Shown: positions 5,339-5,842 of the stretch, one piece after another
Numbering within the stretch: the first letter of the stretch is position 1
Layout of the letters: each line of letters opens with the position of its first letter
Assembly (NCBI GenBank): GCA_937870805.1
Contig: CALMZT010001124.1
Span: 1-5,842, forward strand
From: an uncultured Chloroflexota bacterium
GTDB taxonomy: Bacteria > Chloroflexota > Anaerolineae > Aggregatilineales > Phototrophicaceae
DNA: 5,842 nucleotides
Direction of reading: 5' to 3'
Translations under genes and position numbers: made by a program
Notes under the pieces: model-generated
The model's input: only the letters and a program-made list of their open reading frames with translations
Database searches by the model: none
Told to the model about the DNA's origin: nothing

Positions 5339-5842
5339 TTACGTGCCCAAGTCCATTGCTTCAATGGGCGGGAGTTCGACTTCAAACAGCCATGCCTGGA
5401 AGAAGTCGCTCAAGTCTTCGCCACTGACTTCTTCCGCGATAGCGATAAAATCGTCCGTCGTGACGTTGCTATAGCGGAAGCGCTCGGTATAGGTACGCAG
5501 GATCTCGAAAAATGTATCGTCGCCCACTTCTAAACGCAGCGCGTGCAGCGTCAGCCCGCCGCGTGCATAGATTGCGCCGCTGAAGAGATTATCCACGCCG
5601 GGGTCGCCGATACGCACCGGAGCTAAGAACGGCAGCAAGTCCAACAATTCAGCCGCCGACATAAAACGCAGACTCGCCAGTGATGGCAGCCCCACATAAT
5701 CCAGGAAACCTTGCTCGTCAATGCCGCCGAACTGCTCCTCAAGGAAATCGTACACATCGCGTCCTGTAGCGTCCGGGTCGCTGCGGAATTCCTCAACTGC
5801 CAACGCTAACGCGACTTCCTCTTCCTGACTGCCATACCAGCT
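5339..5842 (-). CDS. M1-family zinc metallopeptidase (aminopeptidase), C-terminal part, partial at window edge
   Basis: The frame is open from the right edge to TAA at 5339-5341, giving 167 residues from SWYGSQEEEVALAL to EAMDLGT. The match is to the helical part of gluzincin M1 peptidases after the zinc site. Residues 90-100 (GAIYARGGLTL) resemble the conserved segment in which Tyr helps stabilise the transition state; Tyr92 (codon 5567-5569) is the candidate. The next part, GDDTFFEILRTYTERF then TTDDFIAIAEEVSG and FFQAWL, is the familiar C-terminal pattern of bacterial M1 enzymes. The HExxH-and-Glu zinc site would lie beyond 5842 and cannot be checked. A TTG at 5803 could be read as a start, but the frame and the homology continue through it, so it is internal. 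The gene converges with the DinB remnant; about 400 bp of repeats separate them, and no T-tailed terminator follows its stop. Confidence 0.85.
   Translation of the reverse strand, partial: SWYGSQEEEVALALAVEEFRSDPDATGRDVYDFLEEQFGGIDEQGFLDYVGLPSLASLRFMSAAELLDLLPFLAPVRIGDPGVDNLFSGAIYARGGLTLHALRLEVGDDTFFEILRTYTERFRYSNVTTDDFIAIAEEVSGEDLSDFFQAWLFEVELPPIEAMDLGT

Overview
The window looks like a piece of a moderately GC-rich bacterial chromosome, probably from Chloroflexota (Anaerolineae-like). I base this on the protein styles (a stand-alone HEAT-repeat protein, a two-module FtsX-type permease, a DinB-type protein, an M1 peptidase) and on intergenic repeats of the CCCCTCTCCC / GGGAGAGGGG kind, which I remember as common in that phylum. 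No marker gene settles the taxonomy.

Layout, left to right. 1-178: AT-rich leader with an 11-bp tandem duplication and a possible extended -10 promoter. 179-616 (+): small HEAT-repeat protein, closed by a strong intrinsic terminator (622-654). 666-800 (+): a 44-residue single-span membrane peptide directly after the terminator. 842-1241: a MITE-like element with 13-bp perfect terminal inverted repeats, full of nested palindromes. 1353-1395: TATAAT box, 9-bp inverted repeat and Shine-Dalgarno that mark the start of the main gene. 1396-3981 (+): an 861-residue FtsX/MacB-type ABC transporter permease with no ATPase partner in view. 3982-4479: gene-free, with a CCCCTCTCCC hairpin repeat. 4480-4935 (+): a DinB-family pseudogene with an in-frame TAG where a Trp is expected and a cut-off C-terminus. 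4923-5078 and 5080-5259: two abutting inverted-repeat elements; the first overlaps the broken end of the DinB frame. 5339-5842 (-): C-terminal part of an M1-family metallopeptidase that runs off the right edge and converges on the DinB remnant.

The genes do not form an obvious operon or pathway. The permease would need an ATP-binding subunit encoded elsewhere. The main theme is intergenic space colonised by small non-autonomous inverted-repeat elements, with one neighbouring gene decaying. I found no CRISPR array, tRNA, rRNA, intact transposase or defence system, and I do not claim a new system. The points most worth checking are the DinB lesion and its element, the 400-bp palindromic element, the abrupt codon-usage change inside the permease, and the inverted repeat at the permease start.
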